Shown here: positions 1 through 7,998 of the stretch, in pieces
How positions within the stretch are numbered: position 1 is the first letter of the stretch
How the letters are laid out: every line of letters begins with the position of its first letter
DNA from: CAXBCP01 sp963974055
GTDB lineage: Bacteria; Pseudomonadota; Alphaproteobacteria; MPNO01; UBA830
Reading direction: 5' to 3'
Length of the DNA stretch: 64,000 nt
Assembly (NCBI GenBank): GCA_963974055.1
Contig: CAXBCP010000005.1
Coordinates: forward strand, 111,536-175,535
Notes under the pieces: generated by a model
The model's database searches: none
Told to the model about the DNA's origin: nothing
What the model saw: only the letters and a program-made list of their open reading frames with translations
Made by a program: the position numbers and the translations under genes

Positions 1-220
1 GCCCGTCATTCGGGTTGTCCATATGAATACCGTCCGTCCGCTTCAGCCGCACCCAGACGGGCATGGACTCCGGGTCGTCCAGGATCATGTTGATCGTACC
101 CGGGAACGGATCGACACCGACACGGTCGCGGAACTGTTCCTTCGCCCAGTGCAGCTGGGTGAAGGCGGTTCCCATCCCGATGCCGGTCGCCAGCCGGCCG
201 GTGAGCTTTTCGCCCTTCAC
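1..220 (-). CDS. Partial DUF120-like (CTP-dependent riboflavin kinase-type) protein
   Basis: The gene is cut by the left edge; about 73 N-terminal residues are visible. The protein opens with a LTGRLATGIGMG stretch followed by a PFPGTINMILD segment at about residues 38-48. This arrangement (short beta hairpin, helix ending in F, then P-[FY]-PGT-[IL]-N) is that of DUF120, the family of archaeal CTP-dependent riboflavin kinases, which also occurs as stand-alone proteins of unclear role in some bacteria. A GTG start 10 bases after the stop of the FAH gene is assumed, because no ATG lies earlier in frame near the gap. It is probably co-transcribed with that gene. The start and the exact enzymatic role are uncertain. 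Confidence 0.5.
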   Translation of the reverse strand, partial: MKGEKLTGRLATGIGMGTAFTQLHWAKEQFRDRVGVDPFPGTINMILDDPESMPVWVRLKRTDGIHMDNPNDG

Positions 221-230
221 GGTGCGGCCG

Positions 231-1085
231 TCACGCCGCGCGGACGTCGACGTCCATGCGACCGATGCCCTCGCAGTAGCAATGCATCACGTCTCCCGGG
301 ACCACCGGGCCGACGCCTTCGGGCGTGCCCGTCATGATCACATCGCCGGGATACAGGGTGTAGAACTGCGATCCGTATTCGATCAGTTTCCGGCAGTCGA
401 AAATCAGTTTGTCCGTGTTCGAATTCTGGCGCTCTTCGTCGCCGACATGGATTGAAAAATCGAGCTTGTCGGGGTCGGCGATTTCATCGGCGGTCACAAG
501 CCAAGGCCCCAGCAGCGAATAACTGTCGATCGCCTTCCGCAGACTGCGTTCCTCGGTTCCCCGCACCGTCATGTCGAGGCCGATGGAATAGGCGGCCACA
601 TAATCGAGCGCGTTTTCATAGGATACGTTCTTCGCCGTCTTGCCGATTATCAGCGACAGTTCGATCTCGTGATCGTTGCGGCGGTCGGTGAAATGAAGAT
701 CGACCCCCTCGCCCGCCCCGACGAGCACCGGGTTCTTCAGGAAAAGCCCGTAGTGATCGATGGTTTTGATTTCCTGGCCGAAATTGACGCCCTTGTCGGC
801 GATCGCCTCGTCCTGGTGCGCGTAATAATTCACCGGCGCGCCAATAACCTTGTTCGGGTTTGCGACGGGGCTTTTCAGGACCACCGATGAAAGCGCGTGT
901 TTCTCGCCCGCCGACATCAGCTCCGTCGCCCGCGCGCAGACGGCGTCCAGATTGACGATGAGCGCATCGCCGACCGGCGCGGGCCAGCCGGCTGCGGGAA
1001 TCGCATCCAGCGCGCCCGTCACATCGATCACGCTGTCTCCGTCGACCACACCCAGCCGGTCGTTATTAAAACGGCAGATTTTCAT
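231..1085 (-). CDS. Fumarylacetoacetate hydrolase (FAH) family protein
   Basis: A 284-aa protein of the FAH superfamily, which contains metal-dependent C-C hydrolases, decarboxylases and hydratases acting on 2-oxo acids, often at the end of aromatic catabolism. Visible family signatures are NYYAHQDE near residue 87 (the usual NY..H..E element), the DHEIELSLIIGK strand near 138-149 with the acidic metal ligands, SLLGPWLVTADEI near 190-202, and LYPGDVIMTGTPEGVG near 245-259. The length is normal. The substrate cannot be read from sequence. The neighbouring meta-cleavage genes make an aromatic or 2-oxo-acid role plausible, but this gene is about 11 kb away from them and on the opposite strand. 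Confidence 0.85.
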   Translation of the reverse strand: MKICRFNNDRLGVVDGDSVIDVTGALDAIPAAGWPAPVGDALIVNLDAVCARATELMSAGEKHALSSVVLKSPVANPNKVIGAPVNYYAHQDEAIADKGVNFGQEIKTIDHYGLFLKNPVLVGAGEGVDLHFTDRRNDHEIELSLIIGKTAKNVSYENALDYVAAYSIGLDMTVRGTEERSLRKAIDSYSLLGPWLVTADEIADPDKLDFSIHVGDEERQNSNTDKLIFDCRKLIEYGSQFYTLYPGDVIMTGTPEGVGPVVPGDVMHCYCEGIGRMDVDVRAA

Positions 1086-1164
1086 GCCTCATCCCCTGAA
1101 TTTTGATATGTGAACTGGTAATGGCATTCCCGCCGCAAGCGGTCCAGTGCAAATTTGAGAGGGC

Positions 1165-1192
1165 TTGAACGCGGGGCAAAGGTGCGTAAACT
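1165..1192 (+). promoter_or_regulatory. Probable sigma70 promoter of tRNA-Gly(CCC)
   Basis: TTGAAC at 1165-1170 and TAAACT at 1187-1192 are separated by 16 bases and end 9 bases before the tRNA. That places transcription start just ahead of the mature 5' end. Identified by consensus match only. Confidence 0.55.
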
Positions 1193-1201
1193 GCGCGCGC
1201 C

Positions 1202-1275
1202 GCGGGTGTAGCTCAATGGCAGAGCAGAAGCTTCCCAAGCTTACGACGAGGGTTCGATTCCCTTCACCCGCTCCA
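1202..1275 (+). tRNA. tRNA-Gly(CCC)
   Basis: A complete cloverleaf reads from this strand. The acceptor stem GCGGGTG pairs with CACCCGC (1265-1271), the discriminator is T, and CCA is encoded at 1273-1275. The D-arm is GCTC/GAGC, the anticodon loop is TTCCCAA with anticodon CCC, and the T-loop is GGTTCGATTCCC. From the anticodon arm onward it differs from the tRNA-Gly(TCC) at the right edge at only two positions (32 and 34). Confidence 0.95.
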
Positions 1276-1342
1276 GCCCAAGTCCAGCCGGTCTTTACGA
1301 AAATTCCCGATCAGAAACCCGCCGGCAGCAGACGTCCGAAGA

Positions 1343-2095
1343 TCATTCGACGTCGGCAAGCCGGGCGAGCCAGGCTGCGGGCACGATGCCGGTATCGACG
1401 CCGCGGCCGAGGTAATATTTCCACAGCTTGCCGATATGCGCCGGGCGACTGAACCGGCTTAGAAAGTCCGCCATTTCATCCTGCGAAAGCCCGGTCACGG
1501 TGCCGAGCGAGGCGGCGCGAAAAAGCGTTCTGGCGTTCTCCTCGAAATGCACGGAATCGACCAGCAGCGCTTCGACGCTCTCGGCGGTTACGGTGACGCC
1601 ATGGGCCCGGATCAGCGCCGCATGGCAATCGCCCAGCGTCGCCGCAAGCGCCCTGCCGCTTTCCACCGTATTGATATGCCCCGGGTCGGGATGCACGGGA
1701 ATGCCGTCCATCCACCGCGCCGCATGGTTTTTGACCGGCACCAGCGGGCGCCCCGCGACAAGCGTGAACATGGTCGCCGTTTCAGGGTGGAAATGCCCGA
1801 CCGCGTTGATGTCGGGCCGCGCCTTCATGATTTCGGTATGAATAAAGACTTCGCGCGGCGGCGCCTTGCCCGGCGGTCCCTCGACCAGGTTTCCGTCAAG
1901 ATCGCAGACCAGCAGGTCGTCGGGCTCCAGCGCGGCGCGGGAATCGTCGAAGGACTGAATCAGAATGCCGCCGTTATCCGGCAGCCGCACGCTGACATGC
2001 CCCGAATAATCGATCAGTCCCTCCATGTTCATGATCCGCGTGCAAACGGCGACCTTTACGCGCAGGGATTCAAGGTCGGAGTTATGGCCTTTCAT
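1343..2095 (-). CDS. Class II aldolase/adducin family protein
   Basis: A 250-aa protein of the class II aldolase/adducin fold, which includes fuculose-phosphate-type aldolases and also decarboxylases of aromatic catabolism such as 3,4-dihydroxyphthalate decarboxylase. The zinc-site signatures are present: the catalytic-Glu segment PPREVFIHTEI, the HFHPE motif near residues 130-134 and RAHG near 190. The start codon overlaps the stop of the upstream methyltransferase by 4 bases, so translation is probably coupled. It is the last gene of the minus-strand operon. Whether it acts as an aldolase or a decarboxylase is open. Confidence 0.82.
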   Translation of the reverse strand: MKGHNSDLESLRVKVAVCTRIMNMEGLIDYSGHVSVRLPDNGGILIQSFDDSRAALEPDDLLVCDLDGNLVEGPPGKAPPREVFIHTEIMKARPDINAVGHFHPETATMFTLVAGRPLVPVKNHAARWMDGIPVHPDPGHINTVESGRALAATLGDCHAALIRAHGVTVTAESVEALLVDSVHFEENARTLFRAASLGTVTGLSQDEMADFLSRFSRPAHIGKLWKYYLGRGVDTGIVPAAWLARLADVE

Positions 2096-2724
2096 GTCTT
2101 TTTCCCGACGATATGAAAGATATGCCAGTGCTTGGGCGTACCCCGCGGCGTCACGGAATCGTCCTCTTCTTCCTCGAAAAACTCGATGGTAAATGGCTGC
2201 AGCACTTTCATCGCCTCGGTTTTTGTAAAATGCGTCATTTCAGGATTACCGGCCCAGGAATCCCGGTCCCCGTAGAATTGTCCAGAAAATCGCCCGCCGG
2301 GCCTGAGCGCACCGACGATCTTTTCCCAGACCGCCGGAAAGGCGGCGGCCGGACACAACGGCAGCGAAAATGCCGCATTGATCAGCGTACAGGGGCGCAG
2401 GCGCATATCCTCGTATCTTGCGACCTGCGTTTCGATCTCCGCGCCGTCGGGCAGGTCGGGACGCGACATAAGCTTCTCGATCGCCTCCCGTGCGGCATCG
2501 ATCGCCAGGACCGGCCAGCCGCGGCGCAGTATCTCGATGGTGTCGCGCCCGGATCCGCATCCGAGATCGACGGCAAGCCGGTCGGCCGCCGGCCCTTCGC
2601 GGTCGAAGGCATCCAGCGCCTTCAGCAGGGTCGGCCGCGGCGGGCGGTTTCCGGTCTTTTCGTAATAGGACGACCAGTCTCCCCTCGGGTCCGGGTCAGA
2701 TGAAATTTTGCCCGCCATCGACAA
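2092..2724 (-). CDS. Class I SAM-dependent methyltransferase
   Basis: A 210-aa protein with the SAM-binding motif I LAVDLGCGSGRD (about residues 50-61) and a following acidic post-motif (VLAIDAAREAIEKL), so a Rossmann-fold methyltransferase. The LINAAFSLPLCP stretch and the C-terminal HWHIFHIVGKK are typical of small TehB-like methyltransferases. Its 5' end overlaps the SDR gene by 29 bases if the first Met is used; Met-3 is an alternative start. The substrate is unknown. Confidence 0.8.
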   Translation of the reverse strand: MSMAGKISSDPDPRGDWSSYYEKTGNRPPRPTLLKALDAFDREGPAADRLAVDLGCGSGRDTIEILRRGWPVLAIDAAREAIEKLMSRPDLPDGAEIETQVARYEDMRLRPCTLINAAFSLPLCPAAAFPAVWEKIVGALRPGGRFSGQFYGDRDSWAGNPEMTHFTKTEAMKVLQPFTIEFFEEEEDDSVTPRGTPKHWHIFHIVGKKT

Positions 2725-3517
2725 TCATGCCCTGGCCCGTGATATAGGCCGCTTCGTCCGAACACAGAAACATCATCGCCTTCGCCAGATCGTGAATTGT
2801 CCCCTGTCGCGGGAGCGCCTGGGAAGCCGTCATCGACTTGAACATCTCGCGCGGCACTGACGGCCGTTCGACCTCGGTCTGCATCACGCCCGGCCAGAAC
2901 GTGTTGACGGTAATTCCATAGGGCCCGACCTCTCGCGCCATAGACCGGGTCATGCCGATCATTGCGGCCTTTGTGGTGATGTAATGCAGGTAGTTCGGCC
3001 GGCCCATCATCATCGTGCCGGAAGATACGTTGATGATGCGCCCCCACTTCGCTTCGATCATCGGTTTCACCGCCGCCCGCGAACACAGGAACGCGCCGTT
3101 CACGTTCACATCGACAGCGCGCTTCCATTCGTCGACCGGCAGTTCCCAGAACGGCGCCATCGTGATCTGCGAAAAAATCGCCGCATTGTTTATGAGAATA
3201 TCAAGACGGCCGTATTCGGACAGCGCCTTGTCGACCATCGACAGGGCCGAAGCCTCGTCCGCGACATCGACCTGGACGGCAAGCGCCTTTCCCTGCTTGT
3301 CGAGGATTTCCTTCTGCACGCGTTCGGCATTGTCGCCGTTAATGTCGGCGATGACCGGAATGGCGCCCTGCGCCGAAAAATAGTGGGCATAGCCCCGGCC
3401 GATGGCCTGCCCTGCGCCGGTGATAATCACAACGCGGTCCTTGAGGCTGTCATAGGACGCGTTCTTGTCGACGTTCATCGTCGAATAGTCGATATAGCCG
3501 ATTTCCGTGTCGGTCAT
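2696..3517 (-). CDS. Short-chain dehydrogenase/reductase (SDR)
   Basis: A 273-aa classical SDR, predicted to be NAD(P)-dependent. The cofactor motif TGAGQAIG lies near residues 34-41 (TGxxxGxG), followed by NNAA near 110 and a catalytic SSG...YITTK (YxxxK) near 165-184. The C-terminal MIVDGGQNF end is standard for the family. The N-terminal extension of about 25 residues is slightly long. It lies between the ChaC-like gene (63-bp gap) and the methyltransferase and is probably part of the same transcript. The substrate cannot be assigned. Confidence 0.88.
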   Translation of the reverse strand: MTDTEIGYIDYSTMNVDKNASYDSLKDRVVIITGAGQAIGRGYAHYFSAQGAIPVIADINGDNAERVQKEILDKQGKALAVQVDVADEASALSMVDKALSEYGRLDILINNAAIFSQITMAPFWELPVDEWKRAVDVNVNGAFLCSRAAVKPMIEAKWGRIINVSSGTMMMGRPNYLHYITTKAAMIGMTRSMAREVGPYGITVNTFWPGVMQTEVERPSVPREMFKSMTASQALPRQGTIHDLAKAMMFLCSDEAAYITGQGMIVDGGQNFI

Positions 3518-3580
3518 TTTATCTCTCCCGTTTTATCGGGAATAGTTGTGCATGCCGACGGCGCGAAGGCAAGCCGCGCA

Positions 3581-4204
3581 TCAGCCTTTGAGCGCGCCCA
3601 CCTGGGCGAGAAGCCGGACCAGGTGCGGGTCGTGCACATCGTGGGTCCGGAGCGCCTCGACGGTCTGGGCCAGGTATTCGTCGCACGGGCCGTACTTTCC
3701 CGCCGCGGTCGCGATATAGCCTGCCTGTTCCTCGATCGTCATGTCGCCGGCAAACTGCGGGTGATCAAAACGGATGACGAATGTCAGGGCACATACATCG
3801 GTACCGTCGACGTCGACATTCACCCATTCGGACGTGTAGGCGTTTGTCCACATTTCGCGTTCCCATAACGGCTGAAGGTCGTTTTCACAAACCGTTTCGG
3901 GCAGGGTAAAGACGACACCTTCGCAATTCTCGCCCGCGCGTTCTTCCAGCGCGAAGGCGAGCCCCGGATTCTCCGGCGTGCCCCGGGCAAACAGCGACCA
4001 GATGGAACATCCGCGCCGGTATCCGGCAAGGCAGCCTTTTTTCGCCTCGACGAATTCGAAACAGGGATTCCACATCAGCGAGGCATATCCGAACACCCGG
4101 ATACAGCCCGGATCCGGCGCCCGCGCGAGGGTCTCACGCAGGGAATGGGTCCGCGCCTCTTCGCTGATCGGTTCGACCATCTTCGCGGGCGGTGGATTAG
4201 CCAT
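3581..4204 (-). CDS. ChaC-like gamma-glutamylcyclotransferase
   Basis: A 207-aa protein of the ChaC branch of gamma-glutamylcyclotransferases, cytosolic enzymes that cleave glutathione (or gamma-glutamyl peptides) to 5-oxoproline. Family signatures are FGYASLMWNP (about 38-47), the LAGYRRGCSIWS stretch, RGTPENPGLAFAL and a likely catalytic Glu in LWEREMW. The start overlaps the stop of the upstream DMT transporter gene by 8 bases, which argues for co-transcription. Confidence 0.85.
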   Translation of the reverse strand: MANPPPAKMVEPISEEARTHSLRETLARAPDPGCIRVFGYASLMWNPCFEFVEAKKGCLAGYRRGCSIWSLFARGTPENPGLAFALEERAGENCEGVVFTLPETVCENDLQPLWEREMWTNAYTSEWVNVDVDGTDVCALTFVIRFDHPQFAGDMTIEEQAGYIATAAGKYGPCDEYLAQTVEALRTHDVHDPHLVRLLAQVGALKG

Positions 4205-5090
4205 TCGCGGATTGTTTCCGGTTTACCATTGCGACACCACACAGGACGCAGGCAGTCCCCGCCCATGCCCACCAGGTAGGTGCTTCTCCAAAGAAGATCA
4301 TGCCCGACAACACACCTGTCAACGTTACAACGTAATTGAGCTGCGACGCATAGGTCGGGCCCGAGAGGCGGATCATCTCGAACAGCGCAAAGAACGCAAA
4401 ACCGGAAATGATGGCATGCCCGAAGACGGCTATATCCTGAACCCTCAACGGCAGCATCGGCACGTGAAAAGCGTCCGCGAGCAAACACACCGGAAGCATC
4501 ACGATCGCCCCGAACCACACCATTCCCGTCGTCAGCGACAGGGAATTTCCAGTTGCCGGGCGCAGGCGGTCGATCAGGATATTCGCCAGCGAATAGGTCA
4601 GCGGCGCCGCAAGGCCGAATAACAGCCAGGGAACCATCGACGGATCCGGAAGGCTTTCCCGCGGGGCGACGAACAGGATCACACCGACGAAACCGAGACT
4701 CAGCCCGGCGGCCCGGAGCGCCACGAAATTTTCAAGCCGCATGGCAAGACTGATCGCGTAGGTAAAAATCGGTGTCAGGCCAAGAACGACCGCCAGAGCG
4801 CCGCCGGGGATGTACTTGACCGTCGTATACCAGACGACGTTTGCACAGACGATGCGCATACCGCCGATGATGACATAATAACGGAGGTGCTCCCCGGTGA
4901 CGCCGGGGAACGTTCGGCGGATCGCGCATATCGACGTCAGGATAAGCGCCGCGATCGTCGCGACCCAGAAGACATAGCCCAGGGGGAGAACGCCCGCCGT
5001 GGTCGCGACCTTCGCGATCCCGATCGCCACGCCCCAACCGATGCCGCAATAAAACAGCAGGCCGAGCGAAATCCAGCGGATGCGATCCAT
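4197..5090 (-). CDS. EamA/DMT-family membrane transporter
   Basis: A 297-aa, very hydrophobic protein with about ten predicted membrane segments, arranged as two five-helix EamA repeats (drug/metabolite transporter superfamily). The second repeat begins near residue 150. Such proteins usually export or exchange small metabolites. Nothing in the sequence fixes the substrate. It lies 21 bp downstream of the CoA-transferase gene and overlaps the following gene. Confidence 0.85.
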   Translation of the reverse strand: MDRIRWISLGLLFYCGIGWGVAIGIAKVATTAGVLPLGYVFWVATIAALILTSICAIRRTFPGVTGEHLRYYVIIGGMRIVCANVVWYTTVKYIPGGALAVVLGLTPIFTYAISLAMRLENFVALRAAGLSLGFVGVILFVAPRESLPDPSMVPWLLFGLAAPLTYSLANILIDRLRPATGNSLSLTTGMVWFGAIVMLPVCLLADAFHVPMLPLRVQDIAVFGHAIISGFAFFALFEMIRLSGPTYASQLNYVVTLTGVLSGMIFFGEAPTWWAWAGTACVLCGVAMVNRKQSANG

Positions 5091-5111
5091 CTCAGCCCCT
5101 CGGGGCCGGCC

Positions 5112-6335
5112 TCAGATCACTTCCTTCTCGCGCAAGGCCGCCAGATCCTCGTCCGTCAGGTTCAGTTTTTCGCGCAGGACTTCTTCCGTATGCTGGCCGA
5201 CCAGCGGCGGCGCCTGGCGGTAGGTCACGGGCGTTTCGGAAAATTTCATCGGGCTGGCGATCACATCGGCCCCGTGATCTCCGGCCAGCGGGTGTTCCAT
5301 CTTGACGACCATCTCGCGCGCCTTCACATGCGGATCGTCAAACACCTGCTGAAGGTTGTTGATCGGCCCGCACCCGATTTTCTGGGCCTCGAGCGCCGAC
5401 AGCCAATCCGCCGAAGTCCGCGCCGCAAACACCTCGTTGAGGATCGGCACAAGGGCCTCGCGATTGCGCACCCGGGCATCGTTGGTGGCGTATTCCGGAT
5501 CGGACGAGAGATCGGTCCGGCCCGCCATCTCGCAGAAACGTCCGAACTGGCTGTCATTGCCGATCGCAACGATGATGAACCCGTCCGCCGTCCTGAACGG
5601 CTGATAGGGCACGATATTGGGGTGGGCATTGCCGAGCCGGCCGAGCATATCGCCATGGATGTAGTTCATCCCGGCATTCGCGAGCATCGCAACCGTCGTA
5701 TCCATCATGCCGATGTCGATATACTGCCCCTGCCCGGTCACAGCCGCATGGCGAAGCGCCGCGTTTACGGACACGCTGGCATACATGCCGGCCATGATAT
5801 CGGCAATCGGAACGCCGACCTTTTGCGGTTCCCCATCGGGCTCGCCCGTGATCGACATCAGTCCCGCCATGCCCTGGATCAGAAAGTCGTATCCGGGACG
5901 TGGCGCATAGGGACCGGTCTGACCGAACCCCGTCACCGAACAGTAGACCAGCTTCGGATTGCCGTCCTTGAGATCGTCATAGGCCAGCTTGTACCGCGCC
6001 AGGTTGCCGGTCTTGAAATTCTCGACCAGCGCATCGGCGTCCATCGCCATCCGGCGCACGATTTCGGCGCCTTCCGGTTTGGCGATATCCAGCCCCACAG
6101 ACCGCTTGTTCCGGTTGGCGCCCAGATAATAGGAACTCTCGGTGGTGTCCGCACCGCTGTCGTCTTTCAGGAAAGGCGGCGCGAAACGGCGTGTATCGTC
6201 CCCCGCTCCCGGCTTCTCGATCTTGATCACGTCGGCGCCCAGATCGCCCAGCATCTGCGTGCAGGTCGGGCCGGCAAGCACCCGGGTTAGATCGACAACG
6301 GTGACGCCCGACAGCGGGCCTTTGGCTTCTGACAT
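5112..6335 (-). CDS. CaiB/BaiF (family III) CoA-transferase
   Basis: A 407-aa family III CoA-transferase of the expected size. Recognisable elements are the N-terminal GVTVVDLTRVLAGPTCTQMLGDLGADVIKIE, read here in short pieces (VVDLTRVLAGP, GADVIKIE), NRNKRSVGLD near 112, and YDFLIQGMAGLM near 170, whose Asp is the usual covalent-intermediate residue. These enzymes move CoA between organic acids by forming an aspartyl-CoA thioester. It is the first gene of the minus-strand run that continues to 1343, suggesting CoA activation of an acid handled by this operon. The acid is unknown. Confidence 0.9.
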   Translation of the reverse strand: MSEAKGPLSGVTVVDLTRVLAGPTCTQMLGDLGADVIKIEKPGAGDDTRRFAPPFLKDDSGADTTESSYYLGANRNKRSVGLDIAKPEGAEIVRRMAMDADALVENFKTGNLARYKLAYDDLKDGNPKLVYCSVTGFGQTGPYAPRPGYDFLIQGMAGLMSITGEPDGEPQKVGVPIADIMAGMYASVSVNAALRHAAVTGQGQYIDIGMMDTTVAMLANAGMNYIHGDMLGRLGNAHPNIVPYQPFRTADGFIIVAIGNDSQFGRFCEMAGRTDLSSDPEYATNDARVRNREALVPILNEVFAARTSADWLSALEAQKIGCGPINNLQQVFDDPHVKAREMVVKMEHPLAGDHGADVIASPMKFSETPVTYRQAPPLVGQHTEEVLREKLNLTDEDLAALREKEVI

Positions 6336-6460
6336 ATGAACTCTCCCAGTTGCGGTGTGGTTTAAGGCATCGCGCCCGTTTGCTCAATGTCATTGAACCC
6401 GCGGCATTTGTGCCGATTCCGCGCCATCGGTATTTTCTGGGTGTATACTGCGAAAGCTTC

Positions 6461-7234
6461 ATGTCCATCATCCAAGACATTTTGGCAAGCGCGCCGGGGG
6501 TATCCGAATGGTCCTTCGCCGCCCTGTGCCTTCTCAGCTTCCTGACCTCCGCCGTTTCCGCGGCCTTCGGGCTCGGCGGCGGTGCGGCGCTTGTCGCGGT
6601 AATGGCGTCGACCATGCCGCCGCTCGCGATCATTCCGGTGCACGCGGTGGTCCAGGTCGGGTCCAATTTTTTCCGCGCGGCGATGATGTGGCGCAATATC
6701 CTGTTTCTCTGGATGCCCACATTCGTGGTGGGCACGGTTATCGGCGCCGCAATCGGCGGCCAGATCGTCTTCGCCCTGCCGAAATACCTGCTTCAGGCGA
6801 TTATCGGCATATTCGTTCTGTACGCCGTCTGGGGCCCCAAGATGAAGGCGATGGAGCCGACAAAAATCCGGTTCGCGATCGTCGGCGCGCTGGCGTCTTT
6901 CGCGACCATGTTCGCCGGTGCGACCGGGCCGTTGATCGCCCCCTTCATCAAGGCTTCGACATCGGACCGCATGATGACCGTCGCGACACATGCCGCCTTC
7001 ATGTCCTGGCAGCACGGCGTGAAAATTCTGACCTTCGGCTTTCTCGGCTTCGCCTTCGCGCCCTATGCGCCCCTGATGGGATTGATGATCCTGTTCGGCG
7101 TCGTCGGCACATGGTCCGGCAAGTTCATCCTGCACTGGATGCCCGAAAACGTATTCCGCAACGGTTTCAACCTGGTGCTGACGGTGCTTGCGCTTCGCCT
7201 GCTCTATGAAGCCTCCGTCGAGGTTCTCGGGTGA
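6461..7234 (+). CDS. TauE/SafE-family anion exporter, copy 1
   Basis: A 257-aa polytopic membrane protein with about eight hydrophobic segments in two repeats. Each repeat carries the Gly-rich FGLGGGAALVAVMAS / FAGATGPLIAPF type loop of the TauE/SafE (sulfite or organosulfonate exporter) family. I chose the ATG at 6461 because the longer frame from 6350 adds a non-membrane, low-quality N-terminus. It is the first of three adjacent paralogues and overlaps the next by 4 bases (GTGA). The family exports sulfite, sulfoacetate and other anions; the actual substrate is an inference. Confidence 0.85.
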   Translation: MSIIQDILASAPGVSEWSFAALCLLSFLTSAVSAAFGLGGGAALVAVMASTMPPLAIIPVHAVVQVGSNFFRAAMMWRNILFLWMPTFVVGTVIGAAIGGQIVFALPKYLLQAIIGIFVLYAVWGPKMKAMEPTKIRFAIVGALASFATMFAGATGPLIAPFIKASTSDRMMTVATHAAFMSWQHGVKILTFGFLGFAFAPYAPLMGLMILFGVVGTWSGKFILHWMPENVFRNGFNLVLTVLALRLLYEASVEVLG

Positions 7235-7998
7235 TCGAACTTCTGACAATCACGCCTGAAATCGACGGATGGATGTTTATCCTGTTCACCGGGCTTGCCG
7301 CCGTTACCGCGGCGTTCGGCGTCGTTGCCGGGCTGGGCGGCGGCGTACTGCTGATCGGCATCATGGCCACCGTTTTTCCGCCGGTCGCCCTTGTCCCCGT
7401 CCATGGCGTCGTCCAGGCCGGATCGAACATTACCCGCACCATCATCGCGCATCGCCTGGTCATGAAGCAGGCCATCGTCCCCTTCGCCATCGGCGCTGTT
7501 CTCGGATCGGCCATCGGCGGACGGATCGTCGTTTCAATTCCGGTGTCGCTGATGCAGGCGATCCTGGGCATGTTCATGCTGTATGTGTGTTTCTCGCCGA
7601 AAATCACGGCGGGCATACCGACCCAGAAACGGTTTTTCGCGCTCGGCGCCATCGGCGCCTTCATTTCGATGTTCATCGGCGCGACCGGCACGATTCTCGC
7701 GCCCTGGGTCCGCGGCGTCAGCGAGGACCGGCGGATATTCGTCGCCACGCATTCCTGCATCATGATGTTCATTCACGGGCTGAAGGTTATCGTTTTCGTC
7801 GTGCTCGGGTTCGAATTTTTCGCCTACCTGCCGCTGATGGCCGCCATGGTGACGGCTGGATTCGCGGGAAACTGGGTGGGATTCAAGCTGCTCGACGTGA
7901 TGGAAGAAGCCCTGTTCCGCCGGGTCTTCCAGGTCGTCCTGGTATTGCTTTCCGTGCGCCTGTTGTGGAGCGCCGCCGATAAATCCGGCTACTTCTGA
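7231..7998 (+). CDS. TauE/SafE-family anion exporter, copy 2
   Basis: A 255-aa membrane protein with the same fold as its neighbours. The repeat-1 loop is GVVAGLGGGVLLIGIM (about residues 30-45) and the repeat-2 loop is FIGATGTILAPW. The start is a GTG inside the stop of copy 1. It shares the VPVHGVVQAGSN segment with copy 1 (IPVHAVVQVGSN), so the two are clearly paralogues rather than unrelated permeases. Confidence 0.83.
   Translation: MIELLTITPEIDGWMFILFTGLAAVTAAFGVVAGLGGGVLLIGIMATVFPPVALVPVHGVVQAGSNITRTIIAHRLVMKQAIVPFAIGAVLGSAIGGRIVVSIPVSLMQAILGMFMLYVCFSPKITAGIPTQKRFFALGAIGAFISMFIGATGTILAPWVRGVSEDRRIFVATHSCIMMFIHGLKVIVFVVLGFEFFAYLPLMAAMVTAGFAGNWVGFKLLDVMEEALFRRVFQVVLVLLSVRLLWSAADKSGYF

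Noticed and set aside
6350..6460. Longer start for the first TauE/SafE gene and a TATACT at 6444-6449 as its promoter
   Set aside because: The extension is not family-like. The TATACT lacks a -35 partner and would leave only about 5 bases of leader before the ATG.
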